From JACRLW01 sp050181465 (GTDB lineage: Bacteria; Planctomycetota; UBA1135; UBA2386): 64,000 nucleotides of DNA. The stretch spans positions 50,921-114,920 of the forward strand of contig JBFXDD010000013.1 in NCBI GenBank assembly GCA_050181465.1, written 5' to 3'. The translations under genes were made by a program, and so were the position numbers. Positions 38,301 through 47,310 of this stretch are shown here, one piece after another; position 1 is the stretch's first letter; each line of letters starts with the position of its first letter. The notes below the pieces were generated by a model that saw only the letters and a list, made by a program, of their open reading frames with translations, searched no databases and was not told the origin of the DNA.

Positions 38301-38480
38301 AGCCCGGATGATTCGTGAACGTCGTCGCGAGATCGACACAGGTCGATGCCCGGCAAGGAGCTACGACGGTCGACGACCGAAGCGTGGCTGTAGTTACGCT
38401 GCCAGGGAGGAGCCGACGGAGCGACGCTGCCCGGGCCGAGTTGCGGCGATCGCAGCAGACGTCCACGAGTAATCCGGGCG
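38301..38480. repeat. Intergenic hairpin repeat, copy C (second of a tandem pair)
   Basis: It repeats copy B with a 180-base period, with scattered substitutions (for example AGCGTGGCTGTAGTTACG for AGCGTAGCTGTAGCTACG) and a C-G change at the right edge (CCGGGCGAGCC). The divergence between the two copies suggests that the duplication is not very recent. Confidence 0.92.
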
Positions 38481-38670
38481 AGCCACATTCCTTCGACCAG
38501 TATCCCGCGGGAGTTTTGGTTCCCGGCCGCTAGACTTCGGAGCCCCTCGCACCCGACTCCGTCCGCTTCCGACCCGGGCCACGTTCCATGGACTCCCCCG
38601 TTGCGGCTGCCGGACGAGCGGCTATCCGTCCTGTATCACCGCCCGGAACCTCCCCCGGGCGCTCGAATTC
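38481..38670. promoter_or_regulatory. Leader region of the large lipoprotein gene
   Basis: A TAGACT hexamer at 38531-38536 resembles a -10 element, about 135 bases ahead of the ATG. No convincing -35 sits 16-18 bases upstream of it. The same hexamer occurs at 63395 ahead of another secreted-protein gene. Low confidence. Confidence 0.3.
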
Positions 38671-41628
38671 ATGACCAGCGCCATGCGTCTACCCGGTTTT
38701 TCGACGCTGTCTTCCGTCGCCCTCCTGGGGCTCGCGGCCCTCGGATTCACCGCCTGCGGAGGCGGCTCCTCGAAGGCTCCAGGGTTCCGCGGCAACTTCA
38801 GGCTCCAGCAGATCACGACCGGCCAAGGACAGGTCTACCCGTACCGTGTCCGCGCGGTCGACGGCTCCGGACTGCCGACCACCGAGATCATCAACATCGA
38901 GTCGATCGAGACTCTGCAGGCGAACGCGAGTCAGTTGAGCCCGGTCCTGCCCGTCGCGGTCCTGCCCGACACGCCGACCCTTCCCGACGGCGACCCAGGC
39001 AACAACTACCTGCTCTTCAAGTTCAGCCACCCGCTGCAGGCGGAATCGATTCTCTCGGCTGACCCCGCTGCCGGGACGACCTCCGCCGGTCTGACGACGG
39101 CGATCTCGGTGCTCGCCTACGACCGCACCACGGAAGAGACCATCGTCCTGCGCGGTCGCGGCTTCGTCGGCGGCAAGACGTACTACGGCATCGGCACCTT
39201 GGAACTGGTCGAGGCCGTCAAGGTCGAGAACGATCAGGTCGTGATCGCCGATCCGCGAGCGGAAGGCTTTCCGCGCGGATTCGTGGGCGACACCGACCTG
39301 GTTGAGCCCGGCGCGTTCGTCTTCGTGGCCGATACCGACGGCGACTTGACGACGCTGGAGACCTTCGACCCACTCGATCGCGACTACACGATCCAGATCA
39401 AGGTCACCAACAGCGTGCGCAATGGCCGCAATGCCATTCTCGACGGTGAGATCTGCACCGCGACGTCGGTAGGACTCGACCCGTCCGCGGCAGACGTCAT
39501 CGGGTGGTCCGGCAACCGCACGCTCGCGATCTCGCCCGGCAATACCCAAAGCAACGTCGATCCGACCGCCGAGATCGTCGTCGCGTTCAACAAGCCGGTG
39601 CAGCCCTTCGACGTGGGGCAGTTCTTCACGCGCACCAATCTCAACCCCGCACAGGGCGGCTTGTCGCTGAGCGTGACGGCAGCGGCGGCGAGCTACACGA
39701 TCAACTATTACGCCGACCCGATCAGCTTCGCCGACCTGTGCACGTATCGCGTGCAACCGGCCTACAGCATGCCTTCGCAGGAGGTCATCACGGTGTCGGT
39801 GCAGAGCGGCAGCATCCGCTCGGTGAAGGACCAGCTTCCCTTGAGCACGGACGTCTCGACGACGTTCCGCACCGGCAACGGCCCGGGAATCATCAACGCC
39901 CCGGTCAGCCCCGACGCTGTCTACGTCGGCATCGGCGGCGCCAACCCGGGGCTCTCCATCATCGACCTCAACGGCTACGGCCAGGGCACGAACGGACTCG
40001 AGCCTGATGCGAACGGCAATCCGACGCGCGACCCGCAGTCGACTTGGTTCGCCCGGTTCAACCCGAACGTCGGCCAGCCGGGCATGAGCCCGCCGCTGCA
40101 ACCCGGCAGTGGCCCCCTCGATGCCGGCAGCAACGGACCGCTCACGCTCGTCGAGGACACCAAGGGCAACACCCGGTTGCTCGGACCGCCCACGATCAGC
40201 GGAGTTGCCGACATCCAGCTCGGCGCGCCGCTCGACATCGTCTTCAACAACTCGAACATCAACACCAACGCGAGCGGCGCGAACCAGATCAACCCGGTCA
40301 CGACGCTCGTCCAGGGCGGCAACGACATCGCGGTCAGTCCGCACCCGAATCCGCCGCGCCTGGTTTTCCCGCCGCCGAACGCGACGCGCGCCATCTTCGC
40401 CGAAGAAGTGACGTCCGCGGGTGGCGCCAACCTGCTGACCTCCGGCAACCGCCCCGACTTCCGCACGCGCGCCGTCACCGGCTTCGTCGGACCGCAGCCG
40501 CCGCCGCCGTCGCCGCCGCCGCCGCCGACCTTCCTCCCGTACTTCGCGCGTCAGCAGCTCGGCCATTTCCTCTACCTGCTGGATCGCGAGAACCGACAGG
40601 TGCTCGTCCTCAACAGCAATCGCCTCACGATCCTGGACACGATTCGTCTCCCGGACCCGGTGAACCTCGCGATCGCGCCGTCGCTGTCCTTGATGGCCGT
40701 GTCGAACTTCTCCTCGAGCACGCTGTCGATCGTCGACATCGACCCACGCAGCCCGACCTTCCACCAGATCGTGCATGAGGTGAAGGTCGATACCGGCCCG
40801 ACCGAAGTCGCTTGGCAGCCGGACGGTGAGGCGATCTGCGTGACCTGCGCGATCGCGAACTCACTGACCGTGGTCTCCGGCACGGACTTCAGCCTGATCA
40901 AGATCGCGACCGACAGCATCGTCGACCCGATCGGACTGGCGGTCACGCCGCGCTACATCGCCACCGGCAACACGAGCCAGCTCTTCTACGCCTACATCCT
41001 CAACCGCAACGGTTCGGTCGCGGTGTACGAGTCAGGCCCGGCCGGCACGAACGGCATCGGCTTCAACGACATGGTCGGACTGGTGCAGACGACCTTCCGC
41101 AACGCAACGAACATTCGGCTCGACTACACCTCGTTCCTCGGCGGCTTCTGGATCACCCACACGGACGCCAGCGGAACTGCGGTGGTCTCGCGCGTGGAGC
41201 TCACGTCGTCGCCGCAAGGTCCGCTGCCGATCACCCAGCAGCTCGGTAACGGCATCCAGCTCCCGCCGACCTTCCGTCAGAAGGATTGGACCGTGACGCA
41301 GACCTACGGCGGCTCGGACCCGAGCGTGCCGGTCAACGATCGCCTCTCCGGCAACTCGATCGCCGACGTGGCCGTCGACGAGATGTTCAACACCGGGTTC
41401 AACCAGAATCAGTTGTCGCAGTACAACGGCACTTCCGGCCTCTCGATTCTGGGCCACTCGTCCAAGGGTGCGATCATCGGCGGCACCGTGCCGATGGTGC
41501 CGGCCTACATCTTCATCGCGCTGCGCGACGTCGGGAAGATCGACGTCTTCGACGTCGTGGGCCGCATCAAGGTGACCACGATCGACATGCCGGGTGTGAC
41601 TCGCCTCACGACCTATTGGAACCAGTGA
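38671..41628 (+). CDS. Very large lipoprotein with Ig-like and beta-propeller regions
   Basis: 985 residues (Met5, position 38683, is an equally good start). The lipoprotein signal ends FTAC followed by a Gly/Ser linker. The N-terminal half is beta-rich; a bacterial Ig-like segment reads DPTAEIVVAFNKPVQPFDVG. A Pro-rich hinge (PQPPPPSPPPPP, near residue 610) separates it from a C-terminal region of repeated propeller-type strands (LLDRENRQVLVLNSNRLTIL, SSTLSIVDIDPRSPTFHQIV, PTEVAWQPDGEAICVTCAIA). This fits a YVTN/NHL-like propeller. Its role at the cell surface is unknown. Its stop overlaps the next gene's GTG. Confidence 0.85.
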   Translation: MTSAMRLPGFSTLSSVALLGLAALGFTACGGGSSKAPGFRGNFRLQQITTGQGQVYPYRVRAVDGSGLPTTEIINIESIETLQANASQLSPVLPVAVLPDTPTLPDGDPGNNYLLFKFSHPLQAESILSADPAAGTTSAGLTTAISVLAYDRTTEETIVLRGRGFVGGKTYYGIGTLELVEAVKVENDQVVIADPRAEGFPRGFVGDTDLVEPGAFVFVADTDGDLTTLETFDPLDRDYTIQIKVTNSVRNGRNAILDGEICTATSVGLDPSAADVIGWSGNRTLAISPGNTQSNVDPTAEIVVAFNKPVQPFDVGQFFTRTNLNPAQGGLSLSVTAAAASYTINYYADPISFADLCTYRVQPAYSMPSQEVITVSVQSGSIRSVKDQLPLSTDVSTTFRTGNGPGIINAPVSPDAVYVGIGGANPGLSIIDLNGYGQGTNGLEPDANGNPTRDPQSTWFARFNPNVGQPGMSPPLQPGSGPLDAGSNGPLTLVEDTKGNTRLLGPPTISGVADIQLGAPLDIVFNNSNINTNASGANQINPVTTLVQGGNDIAVSPHPNPPRLVFPPPNATRAIFAEEVTSAGGANLLTSGNRPDFRTRAVTGFVGPQPPPPSPPPPPTFLPYFARQQLGHFLYLLDRENRQVLVLNSNRLTILDTIRLPDPVNLAIAPSLSLMAVSNFSSSTLSIVDIDPRSPTFHQIVHEVKVDTGPTEVAWQPDGEAICVTCAIANSLTVVSGTDFSLIKIATDSIVDPIGLAVTPRYIATGNTSQLFYAYILNRNGSVAVYESGPAGTNGIGFNDMVGLVQTTFRNATNIRLDYTSFLGGFWITHTDASGTAVVSRVELTSSPQGPLPITQQLGNGIQLPPTFRQKDWTVTQTYGGSDPSVPVNDRLSGNSIADVAVDEMFNTGFNQNQLSQYNGTSGLSILGHSSKGAIIGGTVPMVPAYIFIALRDVGKIDVFDVVGRIKVTTIDMPGVTRLTTYWNQ

Positions 41629-42920
41629 GCCGACGCCGCTGGCTCGCCAGCGCGTCCACCGGCGCGCTGGCTTTGGCATTCGCCGCTGCCGACCTGCGCG
41701 CGCAGAGTGCCCCGATCGAAGCGGAGTGGATCGAGTTCTACCGCGATCTCCATCGCCATCCTGAACTCTCCTTCCGCGAGACCAGGACCGCCGCGAAGTT
41801 CGCGACCGTGCTTCAGTCTGCGGGTTTCGAAGTGGCGACCAATGTCGGCGGCCTCGGCGTCGTCGGCGTAGCACGCAACGGCCCGGGCAAGACCCTGCTC
41901 TTGCGGTGCGACATGGACGCGCTCCCCATCGGAGAAACCACCGGACTCGACTACGCATCGACCCTTCGAGTCGAGGATGCCCAGGGACGGGTCGGCGGCG
42001 TCATGCATGCCTGCGGTCACGACGTGCACATGACCGCAGTCGCCGCATCCGCCGCATGGCTGAGCGCGCACCGCGATGCATGGCAGGGAACGCTCGTCGT
42101 GATCGGTCAACCTGCCGAGGAAGTCGCCGGCGGGGCCAAGGCCATGCTCGAGGACGGCCTGTTCGAGCGATATCCGCGGCCCGACATGGCGCTCGCGTTG
42201 CACGTCACTCCCGACCTACCCACCGACACCGTCGGCTGGCGCGAGGGACCGGCGATGGCCAATGTCGAGAGTGTCGACCTGGTGGTTCGTGGCCGCGGCG
42301 GTCACGGCGCCGCGCCGCACCTGACCATCGACCCGGTGCTCATCGCCAGCAAGCTGATCCTCGATCTTCAGACCATCGTGTCACGTGAGATCGCACCCAC
42401 CAACCCGGCGGTGGTCACGGTCGGCTCGATCCGCGGCGGAAGCAAACACAACATCATCGACTCGGAGTGCCACCTCCAACTGACGATCCGGAGTTACTCC
42501 CAAACGGTGCATGAACACATCAAGACCGCGCTGGTTCGCAAAGCGAGAGCCGCGGCGCAGAGCGCAGGCGCACCCGAGCCGACGATCACGTGGTCCGAGT
42601 ACACTCCAGCACTCGAGAACGACCCGGAACTGACCCGGCTCGTCGTCGATGCCTTTCGCGCGGAACTGGGCGAAGACCACGTGCGAGAAATCGCGCCAGT
42701 GATGACCGCGGAGGACTTCGGTCGCTTCCGCCTCGAAGGGATCCCGGTCTGCATGTTTCGGCTGGGCACCACATCGCCTGCCCGACTCGCTGCGGCGGTC
42801 GAGAGTGGCAATCCCGTGGCACCACTGCACTCGGGCGGCTACTTCCCCGATGCCGAGGCAGCACTCACGACCGGGCGACGAGCGTTGATCGCCGCGGTCC
42901 GACGGCTGCTGCCGCGCTGA
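41625..42920 (+). CDS. Tat-exported M20 family amidohydrolase/peptidase
   Basis: The start is a GTG overlapping the upstream stop (GTGA); no ATG in the frame would preserve the signal. The N-terminus SRRRWLASASTGALALAFA is a twin-arginine-type signal, so the folded metalloenzyme is probably exported. 431 residues. M20D hallmarks: LHRHPELSFRE, RCDMDALPIGE, HACGHDVHMT (metal ligands), GQPAEE (catalytic Glu), RGRGGHGAAPH and HSGGYFPDA. The family hydrolyses N-acyl amino acids or hippurate-like amides. It is coupled to the large lipoprotein. Confidence 0.92.
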   Translation: MSRRRWLASASTGALALAFAAADLRAQSAPIEAEWIEFYRDLHRHPELSFRETRTAAKFATVLQSAGFEVATNVGGLGVVGVARNGPGKTLLLRCDMDALPIGETTGLDYASTLRVEDAQGRVGGVMHACGHDVHMTAVAASAAWLSAHRDAWQGTLVVIGQPAEEVAGGAKAMLEDGLFERYPRPDMALALHVTPDLPTDTVGWREGPAMANVESVDLVVRGRGGHGAAPHLTIDPVLIASKLILDLQTIVSREIAPTNPAVVTVGSIRGGSKHNIIDSECHLQLTIRSYSQTVHEHIKTALVRKARAAAQSAGAPEPTITWSEYTPALENDPELTRLVVDAFRAELGEDHVREIAPVMTAEDFGRFRLEGIPVCMFRLGTTSPARLAAAVESGNPVAPLHSGGYFPDAEAALTTGRRALIAAVRRLLPR

Positions 42921-42968
42921 GTTCGATTTCGATCGGACCGCATCAGCCCAGCGGCATAATCCCCGGGC

Positions 42969-44159
42969 ATGCCAGCACCAGGTCGAGCGCGCTCCCAGCT
43001 CGCGCGCAGTTTGGCCCTGCCTCTCGCGTCCGCGCTGCTTGGCTGTGCGAACGCCCCGAAGATGGCATCTCCGAACGCCCCGCTTCGCGTCGCCACCTTC
43101 AACGCCAGTCTCTCGCGTGACCTACCGGGTGCCCTCGCCACCGAACTCGCCGGGGAGAGCGAGTCCGCGGCCAAGGTTGCCGCGATCATCCAAGAAACTC
43201 GACCCGACATCCTCGTGCTGTTGGAGTTCGATCGCGATCCATCCGGGACGGCCATCGACCTGTTCCGCCGCCGCTTCCTTGCGGTCGGTCAGCACGGCAA
43301 GAAGCCGATCGACTACCCCTATCGCTTCGTTCCGCGCGTCAACACCGGCGTGCCCAGCGGCATCGACTTCGACGGCGACGGCCGAGTCGACGGCCCCGGC
43401 GACGCCTTCGGATTCGGCCGCCACCCGGGTCACTACGGCTTCGCGATCCTGTCCCGATTCCCGATCGAGGAGCCGGGTGTCCGCAGCTTTCAGCGCCTCC
43501 TCTGGAAAGAGATGCCGGACAATTCGATCCCACCCGAGTTCTTCAGTGCCGAAGCCCTCGCGGCGCTACGACTCTCCTCGAAGACGCACGTGGATGTGCC
43601 GATCCGACTCACCGACCAGCGCACGATCCACATCCTCGCCTGTCATCCCACGCCACCGGTATTCGATGGGCCGGAGGATCGCAACGGCCGACGCAATCAT
43701 GACGAGATCCGGTTCTGGGCCGACTACGTCGCGCCGGAGCGCGCCGAGTGGATCGTCGACGACGGCGGGACTCGCGGGGGCCTCGTCCCCGGTGCTCCGT
43801 TCGTGATCTGCGGCGATCTCAACTGCGACCCGAACGACGGTGACAGCGCCGGCCAACCCGTCCAACTCCTGCTCACTCATCCTCGGATCCACGGCGAGTT
43901 CCAACCCAGAAGCGATGGCGGCGTCGAGGCATCTCGTCGGGATGCCGGCAAGAACGCCACTCACAAGACTCTCGCCCAGTACGACACCGGCGACTTCGAC
44001 GACGAGCGCGGCCCGGGCAATCTGCGACTCGACTATGTATTGCCGTCGCGCGATCTGCAGGTCGCCGATGGCGGAGTGTTCTGGCCGCTCAGTTCTTCTC
44101 CCGACGCGAGTTTGGTGACGGTCTCCGATCATCGACTCGTCTGGCTCGATCTTCGCTGA
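42969..44159 (+). CDS. Endonuclease/exonuclease/phosphatase-fold lipoprotein
   Basis: 396 residues with lipobox LLGC. Fold motifs are LRVATFNAS at the start, DILVLLEFDRD (catalytic Glu), ILSRFPI, CHPTPPVFDGPEDRN, VICGDLNCDPNDG (Asp and Asn), LRLDYVLPS and SDHRLVWLDL (Asp-His). The family covers DNases, sphingomyelinases and phosphoinositide phosphatases. Its extracytoplasmic lipid-anchored location argues for nucleic-acid or lipid substrates in the environment rather than repair. A four-gene cluster follows closely downstream. Confidence 0.9.
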   Translation: MPAPGRARSQLARSLALPLASALLGCANAPKMASPNAPLRVATFNASLSRDLPGALATELAGESESAAKVAAIIQETRPDILVLLEFDRDPSGTAIDLFRRRFLAVGQHGKKPIDYPYRFVPRVNTGVPSGIDFDGDGRVDGPGDAFGFGRHPGHYGFAILSRFPIEEPGVRSFQRLLWKEMPDNSIPPEFFSAEALAALRLSSKTHVDVPIRLTDQRTIHILACHPTPPVFDGPEDRNGRRNHDEIRFWADYVAPERAEWIVDDGGTRGGLVPGAPFVICGDLNCDPNDGDSAGQPVQLLLTHPRIHGEFQPRSDGGVEASRRDAGKNATHKTLAQYDTGDFDDERGPGNLRLDYVLPSRDLQVADGGVFWPLSSSPDASLVTVSDHRLVWLDLR

Positions 44160-44167
44160 CATCGCCC

Positions 44168-45772
44168 ATGACTCGCTGCACTCAGACGGCCGCTGCCGTT
44201 CTCTGCCTCATCGCCTCGACGATTGCTCAAACCCGGCCGCAAACAGTCGCAGAACGGAGCAACTTCACCTCGACAGCCACTCTCGAGGAAACGCGCACGT
44301 TTCTGGAGACGGTGATCGCATCGGTACCCGATCGGGGAATGCGTCTGCGGGAATTCGGTCGCAGCGAAGCAGACCGTCCGCTGTACCGCCTCGACATCCC
44401 GCCGACCGCCGCCGCATCCGGCGAAACGCCGACCACCCGGGTGCTGATCGTCGCCAACATTCACGCAGGCGAAGTGTGCGGCAAGGACGCCATGCAACTC
44501 CTGGTGCGCGAGATCGCTGACGGCGAGCACGTCGAGACGGCCGGGCAGTGCGATCTGGTCCTGGTCCCAATCTACAACGTCGACGGCAATGAAGACGTTC
44601 GCACTGACCACCGCCGCAACCAGAACGGCCCGATCAACGGCATGGGTCGTCGCGAGAACGATCGCGGCCTCGATCTCAATCGGGACTGCATCAAGGCGGA
44701 GTCTGCCGAGTTTCGCGCGCTGCTCCGGCTGATGACGGAGTTCGACCCCCACGTCGTCTTCGATCTCCACACGACCAACGGCTCGCCGCACGCCTACCAC
44801 GTCACGTACGCCACATCGCTGTCCACCAACGCGGAGCCGAAGCTCGTCGAGTTCGCTCGCGAACGGTTGATTCCGACGCTTCGCACGGGCTTGCTCGAAC
44901 GCCATGGCGTCCGAAGCTTCGACTACGGGAACCAGGGCCGCGGGACTCCGCCCGAGTGGTCGACCTTCGACCATCGGCCGCGCTTCCTGACCAACTATGT
45001 CGGGTTGCGCAACCGCATCAGCCTTCTGTCCGAGGCGTACGCATACGACCCTTTCGAGACACGAGTTCGCAATACGCGCGCGTTCGTGCTCGAAGGGCTG
45101 CGCGCGATCATCGGGAATCGCGAGACGATCCGCGATCTCTGCGCGCGCGCCGACGCCGAGGCAACCGATAGCTTCGACTCGATCCGATTCGGCACAGCTA
45201 CGGAACTGGTCGAGGGCGAACTCGGCGAGGTGCTGATGGGCGCATGGGACCGCGTCGCGCATCCCGGTGGCGGCACCCGGCTGCATCGACGCAGCGAATT
45301 TGCGGCGGTGACCATGCGCCTGCGCACGCGATTCGAATCACGCGAACAATCGCCGCTGCCCAAAGCGGCATGGGTGGTCCTGGATCCGACGGCCGCTGTG
45401 CGGGATCTCCTGACCGCTCACGGTATCGAGCATCGCGACAGCGAGCGTGACATCGAAGTGGGCGTCCATCAGTTCTTGCCGCGCTCCGGCGATCGTGAGG
45501 CGCGGGCGTATCAAGGGCATCGTGCCATCACGCTGCGAGGCGAGTGGCGCGCCGTGCAACGGACGATTCCAGCCGGATCGATCCTCGTTCCCTCGCATCA
45601 ACGTCTGGCTCGTCTCGCGGCACAGCTCCTGGAACCACTGAGCGAGGACGGCCTCACGACATGGGAACACTTTGCCGCTCAGACCCGCATCGACCGCGAC
45701 GGTGACGGCGACACCGCTTCATTCCCGGTCCTGCGCTGTGATTCGCTGCCGAAGGGATCTTCCGATCGATGA
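44168..45772 (+). CDS. Secreted M14 zinc carboxypeptidase
   Basis: 534 residues with a short signal peptide ending STIAQ. The zinc site is the HxxE in VANIHAGEVCGKD and the later His in FDLHTTNGSPHAYHVTYATS. The region NRNQNGPINGMGRRENDRG, LDLNRD carries substrate-binding Arg/Asn residues typical of M14. The last 200 residues form an additional beta-rich domain without a known name. It probably trims peptides outside the cytoplasm. It overlaps the next gene by ATGA. Confidence 0.88.
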   Translation: MTRCTQTAAAVLCLIASTIAQTRPQTVAERSNFTSTATLEETRTFLETVIASVPDRGMRLREFGRSEADRPLYRLDIPPTAAASGETPTTRVLIVANIHAGEVCGKDAMQLLVREIADGEHVETAGQCDLVLVPIYNVDGNEDVRTDHRRNQNGPINGMGRRENDRGLDLNRDCIKAESAEFRALLRLMTEFDPHVVFDLHTTNGSPHAYHVTYATSLSTNAEPKLVEFARERLIPTLRTGLLERHGVRSFDYGNQGRGTPPEWSTFDHRPRFLTNYVGLRNRISLLSEAYAYDPFETRVRNTRAFVLEGLRAIIGNRETIRDLCARADAEATDSFDSIRFGTATELVEGELGEVLMGAWDRVAHPGGGTRLHRRSEFAAVTMRLRTRFESREQSPLPKAAWVVLDPTAAVRDLLTAHGIEHRDSERDIEVGVHQFLPRSGDREARAYQGHRAITLRGEWRAVQRTIPAGSILVPSHQRLARLAAQLLEPLSEDGLTTWEHFAAQTRIDRDGDGDTASFPVLRCDSLPKGSSDR

Positions 45773-46674
45773 TCATCGCTGTCTCCGGAAGCACCGGCCT
45801 GGTCGGCAGCGCGTTGTGCGCCCGGTTGCGGGCAAGCGGCCATACGGTGCTTCCCATCGTGCGTCGGACGGATGTCCCGGAGCCCTCGCTCCTGTGGCAA
45901 CCCGAATCGGGTGTCGTGACCCTACGAGGCTCGCAGCCTCCGGAAGCGGTCGTGCATCTCGCGGGCGAGAGCGTGGCAAGCGGCCGTTGGACGGCGGCGC
46001 GCAAGCAGCGCATCCGCGACAGTCGCGTCCGTGGGACGCAGGTCCTCGTGGAAGGCCTGCGCCGGATCGGCCTGCCGCGGGTGTTCGTCACGGCATCGGC
46101 CATCGGTTTGTACGGCTCACGCGGCGAAGAGGTCCTCACCGAGGCAAGTTCTCCTGGTGAGGGCTTTCTCGCCGAAGTGGCCACGGACTGGGAAGGCGCG
46201 AGTGCGAGCTTGGAGTCCGACGGCGTGCGTCGCGTGGTGGTTCGGATCGGACTCGTGCTCTCGCCGGATGGCGGTCTCCTTCCGCGTGTCGCATTGCCGA
46301 TTCGCTGGTTCGTGGGCGGTCGACTCGCCCACGGAAACCAATGGATGAGCTGGATCGCACTCGGCGACCTCTGTGCGATTCTCGAACGCGCAGCGACAGA
46401 ACCTACGATGCGCGGCACCTACAACGCGACGTCGCCCTCGCCGATCCGCAACCGCGACTTCGTCGCCACACTGGCGCGAGTCCTGCATCGCCCCGCACTC
46501 TTCCCCGTGCCCACCTTTGCGCTTCGCTTGGCTCTCGGCGAAATGGCGACCGAGGTCTTGTCGAGCACTCGGGTGCAACCGGCTCGGCTCCTCGCGGAGG
46601 GATTCTCCTTTGAGTCGCCGGATCTGGAGCCCTGCCTGCGCGAACTACTCGGTCGCAGCGGCGGTGAGTCATGA
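45769..46674 (+). CDS. TIGR01777 (SDR39U1-like) nucleotide-sugar epimerase family protein
   Basis: 301 residues, the usual family length. Start-site overlap with the upstream stop (ATGA). The NAD(P)-binding loop is VSGSTGLVGSALC. The family signature follows: VVHLAGESVASGRWTAARKQRIRDSR, ASAIGLYGSRGEEVLTEASS, GFLAEVATDWE and MSWIALGDLCAIL. The biological substrate is unknown for this family. Cytoplasmic; the neighbours give no clue about its role. Confidence 0.94.
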   Translation: MIIAVSGSTGLVGSALCARLRASGHTVLPIVRRTDVPEPSLLWQPESGVVTLRGSQPPEAVVHLAGESVASGRWTAARKQRIRDSRVRGTQVLVEGLRRIGLPRVFVTASAIGLYGSRGEEVLTEASSPGEGFLAEVATDWEGASASLESDGVRRVVVRIGLVLSPDGGLLPRVALPIRWFVGGRLAHGNQWMSWIALGDLCAILERAATEPTMRGTYNATSPSPIRNRDFVATLARVLHRPALFPVPTFALRLALGEMATEVLSSTRVQPARLLAEGFSFESPDLEPCLRELLGRSGGES

Positions 46675-47252
46675 CGCATCACGGCTCGAAGGTGACGCTC
46701 CACATGGTCGCGAGTCTCGACGGTTACATCGCACGCGAAGACGGCAGTACGGACTGGATGGCCACCCACGACGAGTACCTGCCCGGCGCGTCGATGGATT
46801 CGGAGTTCATCGATGCCTTCCTCGCGACCATCGACTGCTATGTGATGGGGTCCCGCACCTACGAGGTCGCACTCGACTTCGAAGCGAAGGGTGCGGGTTG
46901 GGCATACGGTGACAAGCCCGTTCACGTGCTCTCCACGCGACGGCTGCCGCATCGGCGTGAGTCAGTGCAGTTCCACGCCGGCGATCTGACAGAGATCGTG
47001 AACTCGCGGCTTCGACCCAACCACTCCTCGGTCTGGATCGTCGGCGGTCCGACGATCATCGCGGAGTGCTTTCGCCGACGACTTGCCGATGAAGTCTATT
47101 ACTCGGTGCTCCCGATCCTGATCGGCAGCGGTATACGCTTCTTCGGCGAACTCACCGGCGACGTGGCTCTCCACCTGGCCGACGTGAAGGCCTATCGATC
47201 CGGCATGGTGGAGATGCGCTACGAGATTCCGATCGTGGCGGACACGTACTGA
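46671..47252 (+). CDS. Dihydrofolate-reductase-like (RibD C-terminal) protein
   Basis: 193 residues, start overlapping the upstream stop by ATGA. The DHFR/RibD-C fold is seen in LHMVASLDGYIAREDGSTDW, CYVMGSRTYEVALD, PVHVLSTR, VWIVGGPTIIAECFR and LPILIGSGIRFF. Proteins of this YwjB/YyaP-like type are NADPH-dependent reductases of uncertain substrate. It is last in the 44.2-47.3 kb cluster. Confidence 0.9.
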   Translation: MTHHGSKVTLHMVASLDGYIAREDGSTDWMATHDEYLPGASMDSEFIDAFLATIDCYVMGSRTYEVALDFEAKGAGWAYGDKPVHVLSTRRLPHRRESVQFHAGDLTEIVNSRLRPNHSSVWIVGGPTIIAECFRRRLADEVYYSVLPILIGSGIRFFGELTGDVALHLADVKAYRSGMVEMRYEIPIVADTY

Positions 47253-47310
47253 GTCGCGTATCCCAAGCGATCGCGGGCCCGCCGCGAAAGCACGGATCAC
47301 CGGGATCGAT

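Noticed and set aside
38119..38480. CRISPR-like array
   Set aside because: The 180-base tandem has only two units and no short constant repeat with unique spacers.
38096..38488. Apparent repeated peptide (VDRRSSLPGIDLCRSRDDVHE-like) across copies of the intergenic repeat
   Set aside because: It arises from the DNA repeat in one frame; copies A and D change frame or end differently, and no start site or codon bias supports a protein.
38689..40776. 695-codon frame on the minus strand
   Set aside because: It is antisense to the large lipoprotein, which has a lipobox and domain structure; long mirror frames are expected in such GC-rich DNA.
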